DNA of 64,000 bases from Isoetes taiwanensis (lineage: Eukaryota; Streptophyta; Lycopodiopsida; Isoetales; Isoetaceae): positions 3,035,280 to 3,099,279 of the forward strand of contig JAJEKV010000075.1 in the NCBI GenBank assembly GCA_021234155.1, given 5' to 3'. Of the stretch, positions 34,740 through 46,267 are shown piece after piece. The notes under the pieces were generated by a model. That model had not been told where the DNA came from. It searched no databases and saw only the letters and a program-made list of their open reading frames with translations. A program made the translations under genes and the position numbers. The first letter of the stretch is position 1, and the number at the start of each line of letters is the position of its first letter.

Positions 34740-37700
34740 ATTGGGATTTGGTCATGGCAGGGATGGGAGATGGACATCCGCCACTCCCTGTGCAAGTGTC
34801 TTATTTGTACAAGGGTTAATCCGAAAGGTGTTATATTGAGCAGGGAGCGACATAGGTACCACAATAGACCGGCAGCCCCAAAGCAAATTAGATCGTGCCA
34901 TTCAGCTACAAGATGAGGATAGAGTTATCTCAGAATGCTCTTATTGTTTATGTCAAGGCAGCTTCCGTGTACCCTTTAGTAGAGCGGGTTACTTGAAGCA
35001 TGTTAAACGTGCCAAGCACAAAGATCCAATTGTGTCATTGATCAACTCCAACAACAAGCATTCCAAACGAGAAATAGCACGGCACAAGGGGCGTACTTTC
35101 AGCTAGCAAGTCTGCAGATGATCCGTACATCATCCTTCCATGATTTAGCACATGTACATGAGAAAGAGGATCTCAATCACCTCGGTCCTGAAGAAGTGGA
35201 TTTTAATGATCTCGGTCCCCGACATTCATGATGCCGGATCGTTCCCATTTGGAGAAGAGAAGCTTCCGGATGATGATAATCAGCATGCAATGCTTGACAA
35301 CCAGTTCATTGCTTATTTGCTTGAGATGCGGGGTATTCTAGACATGCATAATGCATCGAAACACTTCAGGATGCATTGTTGTCTTTGCTTTTCCGAAACA
35401 GCAATGGGAGTTGTTTAGCGTCGATTGCCGCGAGAGGTACATGGACCGGAAAGGTAAATGGCTGCTATGTTCCAACTAGTCTAAAATGCATGAAGAAAAT
35501 GCATGCAGACATGGGCTGCCTTCTTTGCAAAGGCACAAAGTTTTGTATACATGATAATGATGTAGTTTATAAATTCAAGGTCATAGAAGATGGCGATTGA
35601 TATGAACTACAAAAACAAAAAGGGATAGAAATGGACTCATGGTTAGTAAATCTAATTGCATTGAGCACGAGACATGCTCAATTTGTGACAAGACCGTAAA
35701 GGATGTTTGTCACATTTTTATACAAATCCTATCGGCAAAGATTATGAGACTAAGGTGTCGAGCAAGACCATAGCATATAATGACAATGAGCATTGGCGAC
35801 AACGGGAAACATGGATAGGCAAGGGAATCGACGAGAAGCCTTCCAAGATTTCTGAATCTTTGGCATGCAAAGCGATGGAGAGAAATGCAATATTTTTGGG
35901 ATCCACAAACTAAATGGGAGTTACCAATATTATGCAATCGCAAAAACCGTCATAAAGACTTTCAGCCCCGATGTACATAAAGAATCATGATTGTAATCGA
36001 CGTATACTTTGACATGTCCACAATGTATTCGCCCGATACATATCATAGAACACAATGCTTTGGCGATCCTAGAAACTTGGCATTGATGATGCATTGGGAT
36101 GGATTTCGATCAACCCGACCACAATAAGGAGTAGTGGTGTTGTCCGATTGGTAGTTCTGAATGGTGGGAAGCATGTGGAAGCTAAAATAAGGGATGTTAC
36201 ATTTCCAAAGTATTTTTTATTCCAAAGGAAAGAATCGGTTCAAGTACTAACGAAATTAGATCCCTTTCTACAACGACTTGTAGATGAGCTTAGGACCTTT
36301 TTGTTCTTGGAGTAAAGGTCAATTATGCACTTGGAAGCGAGTATATTCATGCGGGGCTGCCACAAGTCTTCTACCAAAGGTGTTTCTTATATGCTATAAC
36401 GGCGGACCATCCAAAATCAATGCGAAATTTTAAAGTTCTCATCAGGTACGTGTACTCCTGGGATTTGCTTCATGATGACGATATGCATTTATTTACATTT
36501 GACCATAAGATTGCATCTATTGACAAAATCTTTACTTTTTTCTTTTTATTTAGGTGGGAAGGTACCATGTAGAAGATGCGATCTTGTGTTAGATGCTGCA
36601 AATGATGGGAAGTACTACTACGAGGATCTTTGGAGAAGAACACGAGTTCCAGATGCAAAGAAAACTATGGATCATGTACTTCGAAGCATTCAAGAATTGC
36701 ATGATGGAGTGTCCAATGCTGCAAGAGACACAGGTGTGCGAGGTACTAGCATGTTCTTGGGTTTGTTTCACCTTTATGGTCTAAATTTATTACATCATAC
36801 TATTGTGGACGTTATGCACACCTTGGCATTGAATCTCCTGCGCAAGTGCAATAGGCTTATGTTTGATCAGATAAAGGAGGAGGGCAATGAAAAAGTCGCT
36901 ATGGAGAGGTTGCAAACCATGATTGGCAGTCGGACACATAAAATGAAATCTGGTAGGTGTCCGAAAGATCCATTCAAACGCCTTGGCTTCTTCAAGGCAC
37001 AAGAGCATCAGTTCTACAGCCAATGGTATGCGGACTATGTGGCTCCAAATTTAGTGTCCGCATCACACTTTTCCATTTCGCAAATTGCAACTGATCTTAC
37101 TAGAATTTTCTATGACTTTGCAAGAACAAATGGGTGAATTGCGAACAAACAATAAGTACTGCTAGAAACTTATTGCAAGCTTGGCGTATGCAGTGGAATG
37201 CTCTTTGTGGCCGTAATACATCACCTCTTGAGCACATGATTGGGGAAGGCCATGTCTTGGATGACATAGAACTAATAGGTCCACCAGATGCTACTTGGTG
37301 CTATTACTTTGAGAGCACGTTTGCAAAATTAATTCAAATGCATACAAATAAGAAAGAGATGGAATTGACCTATGCACGTGTGGAGAACAGGATCTTGTTT
37401 TCTAGGATCTTCCATTTGAAAAGTTTAGACAATGATGGCTTGTTACCTCCAGAGCGTGCGACTATGCACTTGCAGTCAGCTTTAAGACATGTCCATCAGA
37501 ATGTGTTTTCCACTGGTGTACTTCATGCAAAGTCTCAACCCATAGCTATTGAATTATGGGAATCATGCAAAAGGTATGACATCATTGAATGGAAGGATTT
37601 TATTTCTAGAAAAGGTATATTGATTGGATTCCACAAAACAAGGGAATGTACGCCAGATGAAGCAAGGGCTATCCAAGAGCTTCACTCTTTAAGGGAGGTT

Positions 37701-38279
37701 CCAGGAGGTGAAGTTTCAGAATTTAAGTCTATCCTAATAAGGGGATCAATTTTTAGAGTTGGTGATACGCTTGTGGTGGAAAATAAAGATATTGAGGATG
37801 GTCAATGGTATGGTAAGATGAGATACATTTTTTCTTACAAACAGGGTGATGAAACTAGTGTATATTTTGCAGCAGATTACTACAGATATCATATCCAAGA
37901 CAATAAAGTCCAGGTTGATGAACCAAGTGGGATGCCTATCTTAGCTACTAGCATGGAGCCATTCAATCATGAATCTATTTTGCCAGTCCAACATATTCTT
38001 CGAGAAATATGTCTTCTACCAATGCGAGCAGCGAAAGATAAAAGATTGATTGCATTTGAGACTATTACAACGAAATTGCCGGATAGGCTTCTCCAAATGC
38101 ATAAGTGTGGTAATGTCCCAATCTGGCCTCTCGTAGATGATGTTGTGGCAATTCAAGCTATAAAACGGGGTAGTGCCCCATATTTAGCATCACATGATGG
38201 TTATTGGTATGCTTGGATTAATGCAGTTAATGAGAAGGATAAAAAGATAAAGTTGACCTGGTTAGAACCAAAAAATTAA
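34740..38279 (+). pseudogene. CACTA transposase (Tnp2-like), 5' half broken, 3' half open
   Basis: This is the enzyme that would cut the element ends. The 5' part is a Cys-rich segment (CKCLICTRVNPKG), then after a frame change a zinc finger CSYCLCQ...YLKHVKRAKH (about 34930-35020). Shifted pieces follow through 36320, including DVYFDMSTMYSPDTYHRT and LDPFLQRLVDELRTF, matching the Tnp2 block P-FLQPLVDEL. After a probable intron near 36450-36553 come PCRRCDLVLDA and the open segment with DVMHTLALNLLRKCNRLMF. A 381-residue frame (from 37134) ends at 38279 and includes a BAH-like stretch (FRVGDTLVVENK, YGKMRYIFSY). Frameshifts in the first 1.5 kb argue that the copy is dead. Confidence 0.8.
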
Positions 38280-38394
38280 GAAGGGGCGACAATGTTTGGG
38301 AATTTCATATGTGGAAAACAGATGACAGTCTTGGGATTGTCTTTTAAGAGTCTTAAACGTTATGAAGGAAGGTACAGGAAAAAATATTTGCTTC

Positions 38395-38760
38395 TTCTTA
38401 TTAAAAATGTATATAGAAAAATCATTCTATAAATTAATGATGATTCCCATAAACCATTGTAAAAATTAAATTCATATAATTAAATATAGTACGGACTAGC
38501 AATGGTTTTCCATAATCAGTATATACTTAAAACACATCTTCTAAACTATTGATGATATTAAAAAACTACTATGCGATTATAGAATTGATATAATTAAACA
38601 TGTCATATGAACTAGCAATGATTTTACTAAATCAATGTACAATTAAAAACAATCTTACAAACTAATGATGATTTCTAAATACTAGCATAAAATTTGGAAT
38701 TAGTACAAAAAACATGATATGGACCATTATTGGTTTTGCAAAACCAGCAATGACACGTGG
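38395..38760 (+). repeat. CACTA right subterminal repeats
   Basis: Two to three diverged tandem units about 113 bases apart share CTAGCAATGGTTTTCC / CTAGCAATGATTTTAC, then AAA(C)A-CATCTT-TAAACTA-TGATGAT. They end near the right inverted repeat, mirroring the left subterminal region. Confidence 0.65.
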
Positions 38761-38834
38761 TTTTTTTTTATGTTGTGAATTGTTGTATAAAAAAACCACA
38801 CGCATACTGGTTTTCATGCTAATTTTTTATACAA

Positions 38835-38856
38835 GTTCATTTTTGGGGGCCTTGTG
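38835..38856 (-). repeat. CACTA right terminal inverted repeat
   Basis: Ends ...GGGGGCCTTGTG, the exact complement of the left end over 22 bases; followed by the ACC duplication at 38857-38859. Confidence 0.93.
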
Positions 38857-38932
38857 ACCGGTCTACCGCCCACTCCACAACCTGGCATGCATCCAAGAGA
38901 GGAATCTGGCCTGCTGTATTTGGATCAGCCAT
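38857..38932 (-). pseudogene. N-terminal codons of Ty3 element A gag
   Basis: On the minus strand an ATG at 38932 (MADPNTAGQIPLLDACQ) is preceded by an in-frame TGA. It reads without a stop to the CACTA border and stays in frame with the gag piece ending at 24064 once one copy of the ACC duplication is removed. This small exon-like piece identifies the pre-insertion gene. Confidence 0.85.
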
Positions 38933-39031
38933 GTATCAGAAAAGCATTCGAGCCTTTCCAAGCTAATTCCCTATTGGTTCATTCAAACCAATAGTATCGT
39001 GCCACGTGGCTTCCTTTAACATTTATATTAA

Positions 39032-39249
39032 TGTTACAAGGAACCATAGCTAATGTTTGATTGATAACATTAAATGTTGTGCCCCTAGGGCCAACTTTGC
39101 TAACCCCTGAACGTCCCCATAGCCCAATTATGAGCTTATGGTCCGCCGCATAGCCACTATGCCCCCGACATGCTATCGACGGTACCCCGTGCTCATGGAT
39201 ATCCGTCAGGAGTTCGTAAAAACGACCACCCCTGGAAGCACATGTAACA
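39032..39249 (-). repeat. LTR of Ty3 element B (218 bp, 3' copy)
   Basis: On the minus strand it begins TGTTACATGTGCTTCC and ends CCTTGTAACA, giving TGTTAC...GTAACA inverted ends, and it directly follows a polypurine tract and the end of pol. Short for a Ty3 LTR, but the end structure is clean. The other LTR is not found. Confidence 0.75.
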
Positions 39250-39263
39250 ATTCCTCCCTCCTC
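39250..39263 (-). promoter_or_regulatory. polypurine tract of Ty3 element B
   Basis: Minus-strand GAGGAGGGAGGAA immediately before the LTR start TGTTAC. Confidence 0.75.
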
Positions 39264-39290
39264 TAAGACCTTATTCTCAAGGTATTTTAA

Positions 39291-41575
39291 TTAGTTCAGG
39301 TGAGGAAACCGCTGCACGAACTCATCCGACTCCCATGTGGCGTCCTCGGGAGTCTGGCCTCGCCACAAGACCAAATGTTCTACAACATCTTTGTTGCGCA
39401 GCTGCCAAACTCTTTTATCCAAAAGACGTTCTGGCGTTACAGAGGAGTTTAAGACAAACGGTATACTCTCAGGACTAACCACGTTATCCGTATCTAGTAT
39501 AGCACGCTTCAGTTGACTTACATGAAACACAGGATGGATCCCTAGGTCCTGTGGTAAGCTCAACTCATATGCCATTGGACCTATTCTTTTCAGAATTTTA
39601 AAGGGTCCTGCATATCGCGGGGTAAGCTTAGGCACCCGTCCTTTCACTAGAGGTCGTAAACTATTCACCCTTAGTGACGAAGGATAGACCACTCTAAAAA
39701 AGACATAGTCTCCTTCCTTATAGGAGACATCCCGTCTATGCTTATTAGAAGTAGACTTATATCAATCCTGAGCGCTCTGCAAATTCAGCTTGCATTGACG
39801 CAATATGGCATGCATATTCACAATGCTTCCGCTTTGAGATACTTGTGCATCCCAGAATAAGTTCTCGGGTTCCTACCCATCATAGCCACAAAAGGTGTCA
39901 TCTTGATACCCATATGATGGCTATTGTTGTAGGCAAATTCCAAGTAGGGCAAATAATCCTCCCACTTAGATTGTTTTTCATGAACGAAACTTCTCAACAT
40001 ATCCTCCAGGATCATGTTGATTCTCTCAGTTTGTCCATCGGTCTGCGGATGATTCCCACTACTCATACGCAACCGTATTTTTAACCCCTTCATCAGGTCT
40101 CTCCAAAATTGACCTGTGAACTTGGTATCCCTATCACTTATAATAGATAGTGGAAACCGAAATGTCGGGAACACGTACTGCAGGTAAGCTGCAGCTATGT
40201 CGAATTCCGTAGCATCACCCCTTAGAGGTATAAACTTAACATACTTAGTCAAGCAATCAACCACTACTAATATCTGGGTGTGCTGCTTAGCAGTCCGGGG
40301 TAATGAGACTATAAAGTCCATACTCACACATTCCCACCTTTCATTAGGTACTGGAATGGGTTGTAATAGGCCCGGGGTCTTGCCATGGTCAGCTTTCACA
40401 GCCTGACACACCAAACAATGTGAAACCATCTGTTTCACTTGGTCTTGCAAACCCAGCCAATAATATTGCCTTTTAACCAGCTCATAGGTTTTCCATTCAC
40501 CCCCATGCCCAGCTTGTGGGGTGTCATGATGCTCACGGATAATTGCTTCTCGCAATTCTTCGTATAAAGGAACATACACTCTTCCCTTATAGAAGTATAA
40601 CCCTTCTTGCTCAGTCCACCAATCCCCAGTTTTGGTGACTGCAGGGTCTTGCTGATCCTTTGCATACGCATCCCTAATCCTCTGGAAAAGGTCATTCTCC
40701 ATGATAGCAAGAGCATTCACATGCTTAATCCTTGATAAAGCATCAGCTACTGGGTTATTCTTCCCAGGCGTATGCTCAATACTAAATTGAAATTCATGGA
40801 GAAAATCAAGCCATCTAGCCTGCCTAGAGCTAATCTAAGCTTGACTTTGCAAAAACCTCAAGGGTTTATGATCAGTATAAACGACAAACTTGCGTGGTTC
40901 CTTACTTGTACCACTTCTCAAGTAATGCCTCCACATTTTTAGAGCGTGAACTATAGCCAATAGTTCTTGCTCATATGTTGCATAATTCCGCTCAGCAGAA
41001 TTAAGTTTTCGACTTTCATAAACCACTACCCGACCTTGCTGCATTAATACAGCCCCAACTGCTTGACCGCAAGCATCGGTATAAACCTCAAAGGATTCAT
41101 TAAGATCGGGAACCTTTAGTATGGGGCTACTAACTAACAACCTTTTGACAAGCTCAAAAGCTTCTTGTTGTGCTTTCTCCCATATATACTCACGATCTTT
41201 CTTCAACAGATCCATGAGTGGAGCTACTACTTTTGAAAATTTCAGCACAAATTTTCTATAATACGTAGCCAAACCCAGAAAACTTCTCAACTCGGAAACA
41301 TTTTTAGGTGGTAGCCAGTCTTGCACTGCTTGCACCTTACTGGGATCCGACGACACTCCCTCCCCCGAAAGAATGTGTCCAAGGTATGCAACCCTTTGCT
41401 TAAGAAAATTACACTTGGATATCTTAGCATAAAGTTTATGAGTTCGAAGAGTTTGCAATATTTGCTCCAAATGAGCAAAGTGCTCTTCTAGTGTTTGTGA
41501 ATATACCAGTATATCATCGAGAAACACCTCGACAAACTTATCTAAGTATTCTGAGAATACTAATACCCCGGGGGA
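39291..41575 (-). pseudogene. Ty3 element B pol: RT end, RNase H, integrase, chromodomain-like tail
   Basis: Begins inside RT with YLDKFVEVFLDDILVYS, then VAYLGHILSGEGVSS and RSFLGLATYYRKF; RNase H has EVYTDACGQAVGAVL and VVYTDHKPLRF. A TAG near 40836 interrupts, after which TPGKNNPVADALSR continues. Integrase shows the H-H-C-C finger (HHDTPQAGHGG...CLVCQAVKADHG), WECVSMDFIVSLP, the catalytic ISDRDTKFTGQFW and HPQTDGQTERIN. Stops or shifts near 39820 and 39765 precede the C-terminal GPFKILKRIGPMAYEL and a chromodomain-like VVEHLVLWRGQTPEDATWE, a chromovirus mark. The 5' end is lost at about 41575. Its RT differs from element A, so it is a separate family. Confidence 0.92.
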
Positions 41576-41949
41576 TTCACCTTTCATTAGCGTATAACCC
41601 ATGAGAGTTCAACGAAGGGGTGTTTTTTGAACCATTTACGTACGTATACTTAGGGGTTAGGGGTGTTTTTAGGCATTGATCTAGAGCAATATCTATACAC
41701 ATAAGGGTTAAATTGTCTTTAAAAATGTGTATACAGGGAGCTTATCTCTATCAAATATGTGCACATATCCCTCACAATCTCCATGCAATACTCATGACAT
41801 TGCTTTGTGTGACAAGTAAATGTGGAATAAAAAAGAAAAAGATACATCTTTCAAAATGGTTGTCTTGTGGTTCCTCTCAAATTGGAAGAATATTGCTATG
41901 TCAGACGTTGACATCGGATATGGATTTTATACGAGACTACGAGACATTG

Positions 41950-42219
41950 ACATCCAATATGGATTCTATAGTAGACTAGGGACACCACTGGGCCCCAGAC
42001 TTCAACTCCGTATATAAGAACGGGCTCTACCAATATCCTGAGCAGATGTGCCTGATGCCCCCAATCATATAGTTCTGCTCTGTGGTTATTGTTCTGCATT
42101 GCATAGAGTGCTTTCCAGCCTGCTGCTACACGCAATCTTATGGAAGTGTCCCAGCATAGTGTAGAAGGAAACTCCACTCCCAGATACTTAAGGAAGTAAG
42201 GCGTTGACAAACTCTTCAT
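41950..42219 (-). pseudogene. LINE RT C-terminal fragment
   Basis: Minus-strand FLKYLGVEFPSTLCWDTSIR, GWKALYAMQNNNHRAELYDWG and LVEPVLIYGVEVWGP match, in order, YKYLGLEFTTNYRWKE, GKKALYGMMRKCYKAELTDWG and LVQTVLLYGGQIWGP of the LINE at 2840-3050. An isolated piece of the same broad LINE type. Confidence 0.75.
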
Positions 42220-43566
42220 GTGCTTCTATCTATAAAAGATGGATAAAATATTGCTAAGGCTTTGGCTTGGGCTTGATCAAAGAACGCATTGAAAATAGCA
42301 AAATCCTAGTACAAATGCTGACTTAAAGATTCTGAGATCAAAAAAATGTTGCTCAGAAAGAAAGACTTTTGGAGGTAGCATATGCCATTGACATAAAATT
42401 GTAAGCATATTTCTTTACAATCTCCTCGTATTTCACATGTAGGTGACCTCCGAGAATTAGTTTGCCTAGTACACCCCATCTAAGAATCAAACACAAATTT
42501 GTCGTATGCCTTCACATTGTTAGCATCATCATTCAAGTTTGATTGTCATGTACTCAAACAAGCATAGTGAATGAGAACATATCAATCTTCTCTATTCAAG
42601 ATCTCTCACTTATCACGTAGATATTATGCATAACTTGCTCAAAAAACAAAAAAGAACATAAAAAGGTAGGTAGATCCTCAAACAATATAAATGGTTGCCC
42701 CCAATGAAGCGTGCATTGACTTATGATTTGAGTTAATCCTATGCCATTGTCATGCATGTGTCTCTGTGCGTGAATAATAGTTGTAAGATATGAATTTATA
42801 AAATTGTATTGTTAGAAAATGCATAGTATTGAATCATACACACATAATCGGCAAAGATTTCAAGCAAACACACCCTCTAGGGCCGGAGGGCAACCCTTCG
42901 TGCGCAGCACCTTGTTTCTATAGGAAATCAACAAATTAAATTTTGAGATACAAGATGTTGTATAGATTCCACATAGAATATATATATAGTGATTAGTCGG
43001 TTGTCTAACATAAGATTATGGAATTGTTTTAACAGGATAAGGAGCATCATGCCATAGGAGGGATGGTATTTGTTTGGAATAGAATCGCCAAGGCTCACAC
43101 CATGCTTGGCAATTGTAGAGATGGTAAAAGCAAAACTATTTTTATAGTCCTGAGCTGGACGTGTTTGCCATTTAATGATTCTTAAACAGCATCATTCCAA
43201 CTGCAAGTATGAGATATTGGGGTCTGAAAGCCATAAGTGACTTTGGTATAAGCATCACAAGTTCACATAAAATTTGCATGAGGTGAAAAGGATATTAAAA
43301 AACGGTGTAATAAATGTGGTTGTCTTATTATAGTCACTTCATTCTCAGCTGCAGCATACCACTTGCTAGTAAGCTGGTTATAACTTGTAGCTGATCTATT
43401 AGTGAGAAATCAAGTGCCAGCTATTAAGCATGATGCCTTGTATTTATACTAACTATTGGGTGTATCTTTTTACGTTCTTGAGTTTGACTCCTCCATGAGT
43501 ATATGCAATTGTGATGTACATTGGAGGACCAAATACACAATGCTGGATATTAAGGATTACATTTGG
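42220..43566. other. no gene recognised
   Basis: AT-rich intergenic DNA without supported coding or repeats. Confidence 0.5.
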
Positions 43567-43577
43567 AATATATATAT

Positions 43578-43612
<35 letters not shown>

Positions 43613-45140
43613 AAGTCAAGAGTCTGTATATTCATAAGATAAAACGTTTACATATATACAGTTGAGCCTAGAGCTGCTACCACTTCTCCGATCCATGATA
43701 GCAGTTAGACTCGGGCCTAGTACTATTAGTCTCTCTCAACCTCTTCTCCATAGGATACTACAGGAGAGATTGACCAAATTCCTAGCCCCTAATGGCATAA
43801 CAAGGGGCCGGTACTAAACAGGAGCTGCCCGGCCTCTTCTCCAAAATAGATACTATGGGAGCACAGCTCCTGCCTTCCACATACCCCAAGCTGCGCCATT
43901 ACTTCAAAAAAAGGCTCTCAGATATGGCGATATAGATCAGACCTGTGACTGCAACCCATGGAAGAGGTAAGGGTAAAATACATTTGTCTGCTGCCCAGCT
44001 AGAGAGACAGGGTCCTCCTAAAGCTCCACCACCGAAAATAGAGATGAGCCGGCAAAGATGTTGCAAAAGAAGACTATAGGGAGTGCCCCATAGTGCGAGG
44101 GCACTCACCTTCTTCTTGCCAAGCAAACTATCATGAGCACACCACCGCTAGAACCACAGAATCATGCCAGCCCATCTGCTTCTAGTCGTGCAAGCCTTGT
44201 CTTCCCCAAGACCAAAGAAAATAGCCGCTCTAGGGTCCCTAGAAATTTCTAGAGGTCCCGCCCTAGAGGGTATTAGCATTCTAGACTTCCCCTACCGATG
44301 GCTTTACGGTGCCGCGATCACCCCTTGCTGGGAAAGGGGAACGCGAGCCCTGCTACAAGTTAAGCACTAACCACAAGATCTTCTAAAAATTTGCAACAGA
44401 AATGAGTAAAGTGCCCTGCTTCCGTCCATAGATCTAGGTCCTGTCAACAACGGCACCAAAGATAGAGAAGGGTTGCGTAGCCTCAGACTAAGGATGCCAG
44501 CAGACCTCTTCTTCTTTGCACCAAGATACTACAGAGGCCAGCATTTTTCCAAATTAATTTCGCGGCCACCTTAAAGAACTCAATCGGTAGAAAATCGACA
44601 GAGAGAGCAAATATTACTAGAATAAGGCGCCCTTCTTCTTATGGCATGAAGTACTACAGAGTCGCTAACCAGTTCCACAACTGCCAGCAGCCTCTTCTTC
44701 TTTGCAGCCAAGATACTACAGGAGGCCAAACATCTTTCCAGTCTGATATCAGGCCAGCCTTAAAGAGCGGAATCGGTAGATATTCTGTCAGAAAGCGGCT
44801 GTACTAGAGTAAGGCGCCCTTCTTCTTATGGCATGAAATACTACAGAGCCACTAACATTCTTTTCCTGATTTCTGAGACCATTCTTCCAGCCAATACCAG
44901 CAGTTTACAAGAAGAAGGCCTGATGTCTAGAAGGAAGAGCCATTCAATCAACCTGAAACAACTAACCTGAAGCGCTACTCCCGTGGCCAGAAACCTTGTG
45001 GAGAGTGAATAAGCAAGAAGCAGATAACCAGGTGTTGTAGACTTACCAAGAAACAGAAAGAATGCTGAATCCCAGGGAAAAGAACCATTCCTGGTTAGTT
45101 GCACAGAAGGGGGTGAACCTGGAGCTTCAATATATATATG
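43567..45140 (-). mobile_element. poly(A)-tailed retroposon with target duplication
   Basis: A run of about 35 T begins after AATATATATATG (43567-43578). The same 12-base word recurs at 45129-45140, so about 1.55 kb of minus-strand retroposed sequence lies between likely target duplications. The word is low-complexity, which weakens the call. Inside, two diverged units of about 180 bp (about 44504-44665 and 44690-44855) share TCTTCTTTGCA, CAAGATACTACAG, AATCGGTAGA, AAGGCGCCCTTCTTC and ATGGCATGAA. No coding domain is recognised. Confidence 0.6.
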
Positions 45141-45429
45141 TCAAAGCATGCAAGCATATCTATTTTTGGGTTGCCCCTAGGGGGGCAAACACTTGCTTAT
45201 GTGGGGTTTTTAGCATATTCTAAGCATATGCTGAAATGTTCTTAGAATATGCTAGAAACTGCTCCAAACTGGCTCTTGCCTGTAAACTGGCGGTCGCCTC
45301 TGTTGGTGTTCCAGCCCAGTCCCCTGTGTTCGAACCGGGCAGACCGACATCCATTCTATAGGAGTTCCAGGTTAAATTTTTCGCATGAAAAAGCCAGATG
45401 GGATCTGGATTGACCTGATACCTGCATGT

Positions 45430-45932
45430 TCGCTGCTGTTGATCCTATTAAAATGCCTAAAGGTTATGATCAGACTAGAACTTATGATGGAATTTATTGG
45501 GATCCCCCGCCAACAGAGAGGTTAGTCCTTTTGACAGAGACAAATTTATTTTGATCATTTATTCTGATATGGCTAAAACCACCAGGTATACATTTAAATA
45601 TACTCTTCCAGAGAGGTCCAAATCTCTTCGAATTTACGAATGCCATATAGGCATGAGTTTGGTTGAAGCAAAGGTGTCAGGCATATGTCGAATTTGCAGA
45701 TAATGTGCTGCCACGGATCAAAGCTAACAATTATAAAGTAGTGCAGTTTATGGCTGTTGCAGAACATGCTTACCGGTATGGTATACCTGAAGATTTCAAA
45801 TATCTAGTAGATAAAGCTCATGCACTGGGCATTCAAGTACTGATGGATCTTGTACATGGACATGCAAGCATTAATAAATTGGATGGATTGAATGGTTATG
45901 ATGTTGGGCAAAGCACGCAAGATTCCTACCTC
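45430..45932 (+). pseudogene. starch-branching-enzyme gene fragment with intron
   Basis: Branching enzymes (GH13) make alpha-1,6 links in starch. The fragment reads FAAVDPIKMPKGYDQTRTY and GIYWDPPPTER, a short intron (45521-45595, GTTAGT...CCAG), then YTFKYTLPERSKSLRIYECH, IGMS, a frameshift near 45670, YVEFADNVLPRIKANNY, GIPEDFKYLVDKAHALGIQV, LMDLVHGHAS and DGLNGYDVGQSTQDSY. The region between the EH.Y block and PEDFKYL is shortened, and the catalytic barrel beyond is absent. The frame then runs into sucrose-phosphate-synthase sequence. The retained intron points to genomic capture or segmental rearrangement, not retroposition. Confidence 0.85.
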
Positions 45933-45974
45933 TCCTTCCGCCTTAGCTTAGGGGAAGCCTCTACCCTGGTGAAT

Positions 45975-46267
45975 CATGCGGTTTCGACATATCGTGGCAT
46001 TTTTACTTATCCAACATTGGTGGAGCCTTTTGGGTTAGCATTGATTGAGGTAGATATGGTGAAGCTTACCATATTTTCTATTTGTTGTAGACATTGAGGA
46101 ATGGATTACTGATAGACCCGCATGACCTGAAGGACGTAGCAGTTGCTTTGGTCAAACTTTTATCTGACAGGAATCAGTGGTTAGAAAAGTGAAGAAATGG
46201 GTGACAAAATAGTCACCTTTTCTCGTGGCTAGAAAATTGCAAGTCTTATCTTTTGAAGTTGTCTAGT
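45975..46267 (+). pseudogene. sucrose-phosphate-synthase fragment, 5' side of the LTR insertion
   Basis: SPS makes sucrose-6-phosphate from UDP-glucose and fructose-6-phosphate. Here the GT-B C-lobe reads IFTYPTLVEPFGLALIE at the end of an exon (GT at about 46050), and after a short intron GLLIDPHDLKDVAVALVKLL and DRNQWLEK. Two in-frame TGA codons follow before HLFSWLENCKSYLLKLS. The loop after LIE (family consensus AAAYGLPVVATKNGGP) is missing. Sequence stops at 46267, where the LTR element begins, and resumes at 53099 in the same frame. Confidence 0.85.

Larger units (their letters stand above)
24065..38856 (+). mobile_element. CACTA (En/Spm) transposon, 14.8 kb
   Basis: Perfect 22-bp terminal inverted repeats begin CACAAGGCCCCCAAAA (24065-24086 and 38835-38856). 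They are flanked by ACC duplications, and both flanks are the same gag reading frame. Inside are diverged subterminal repeats at both ends, a captured pfkB gene copy, a minus-strand DUF8039 gene, a large inverted repeat with tandem repeats, and a plus-strand Tnp2-like transposase. CACTA elements move by cut-and-paste and often carry gene fragments. The transposase here is broken, so movement now would need help in trans. Confidence 0.93.

Noticed and set aside
43453-43665. Poly-Phe/poly-Lys ORFs
   Set aside because: Translations of the poly(T) tract of the retroposon.
45330-45350. tRNA-like T-arm (GTGTTCGAACCGGGC)
   Set aside because: No acceptor, D or anticodon arms fit around it.
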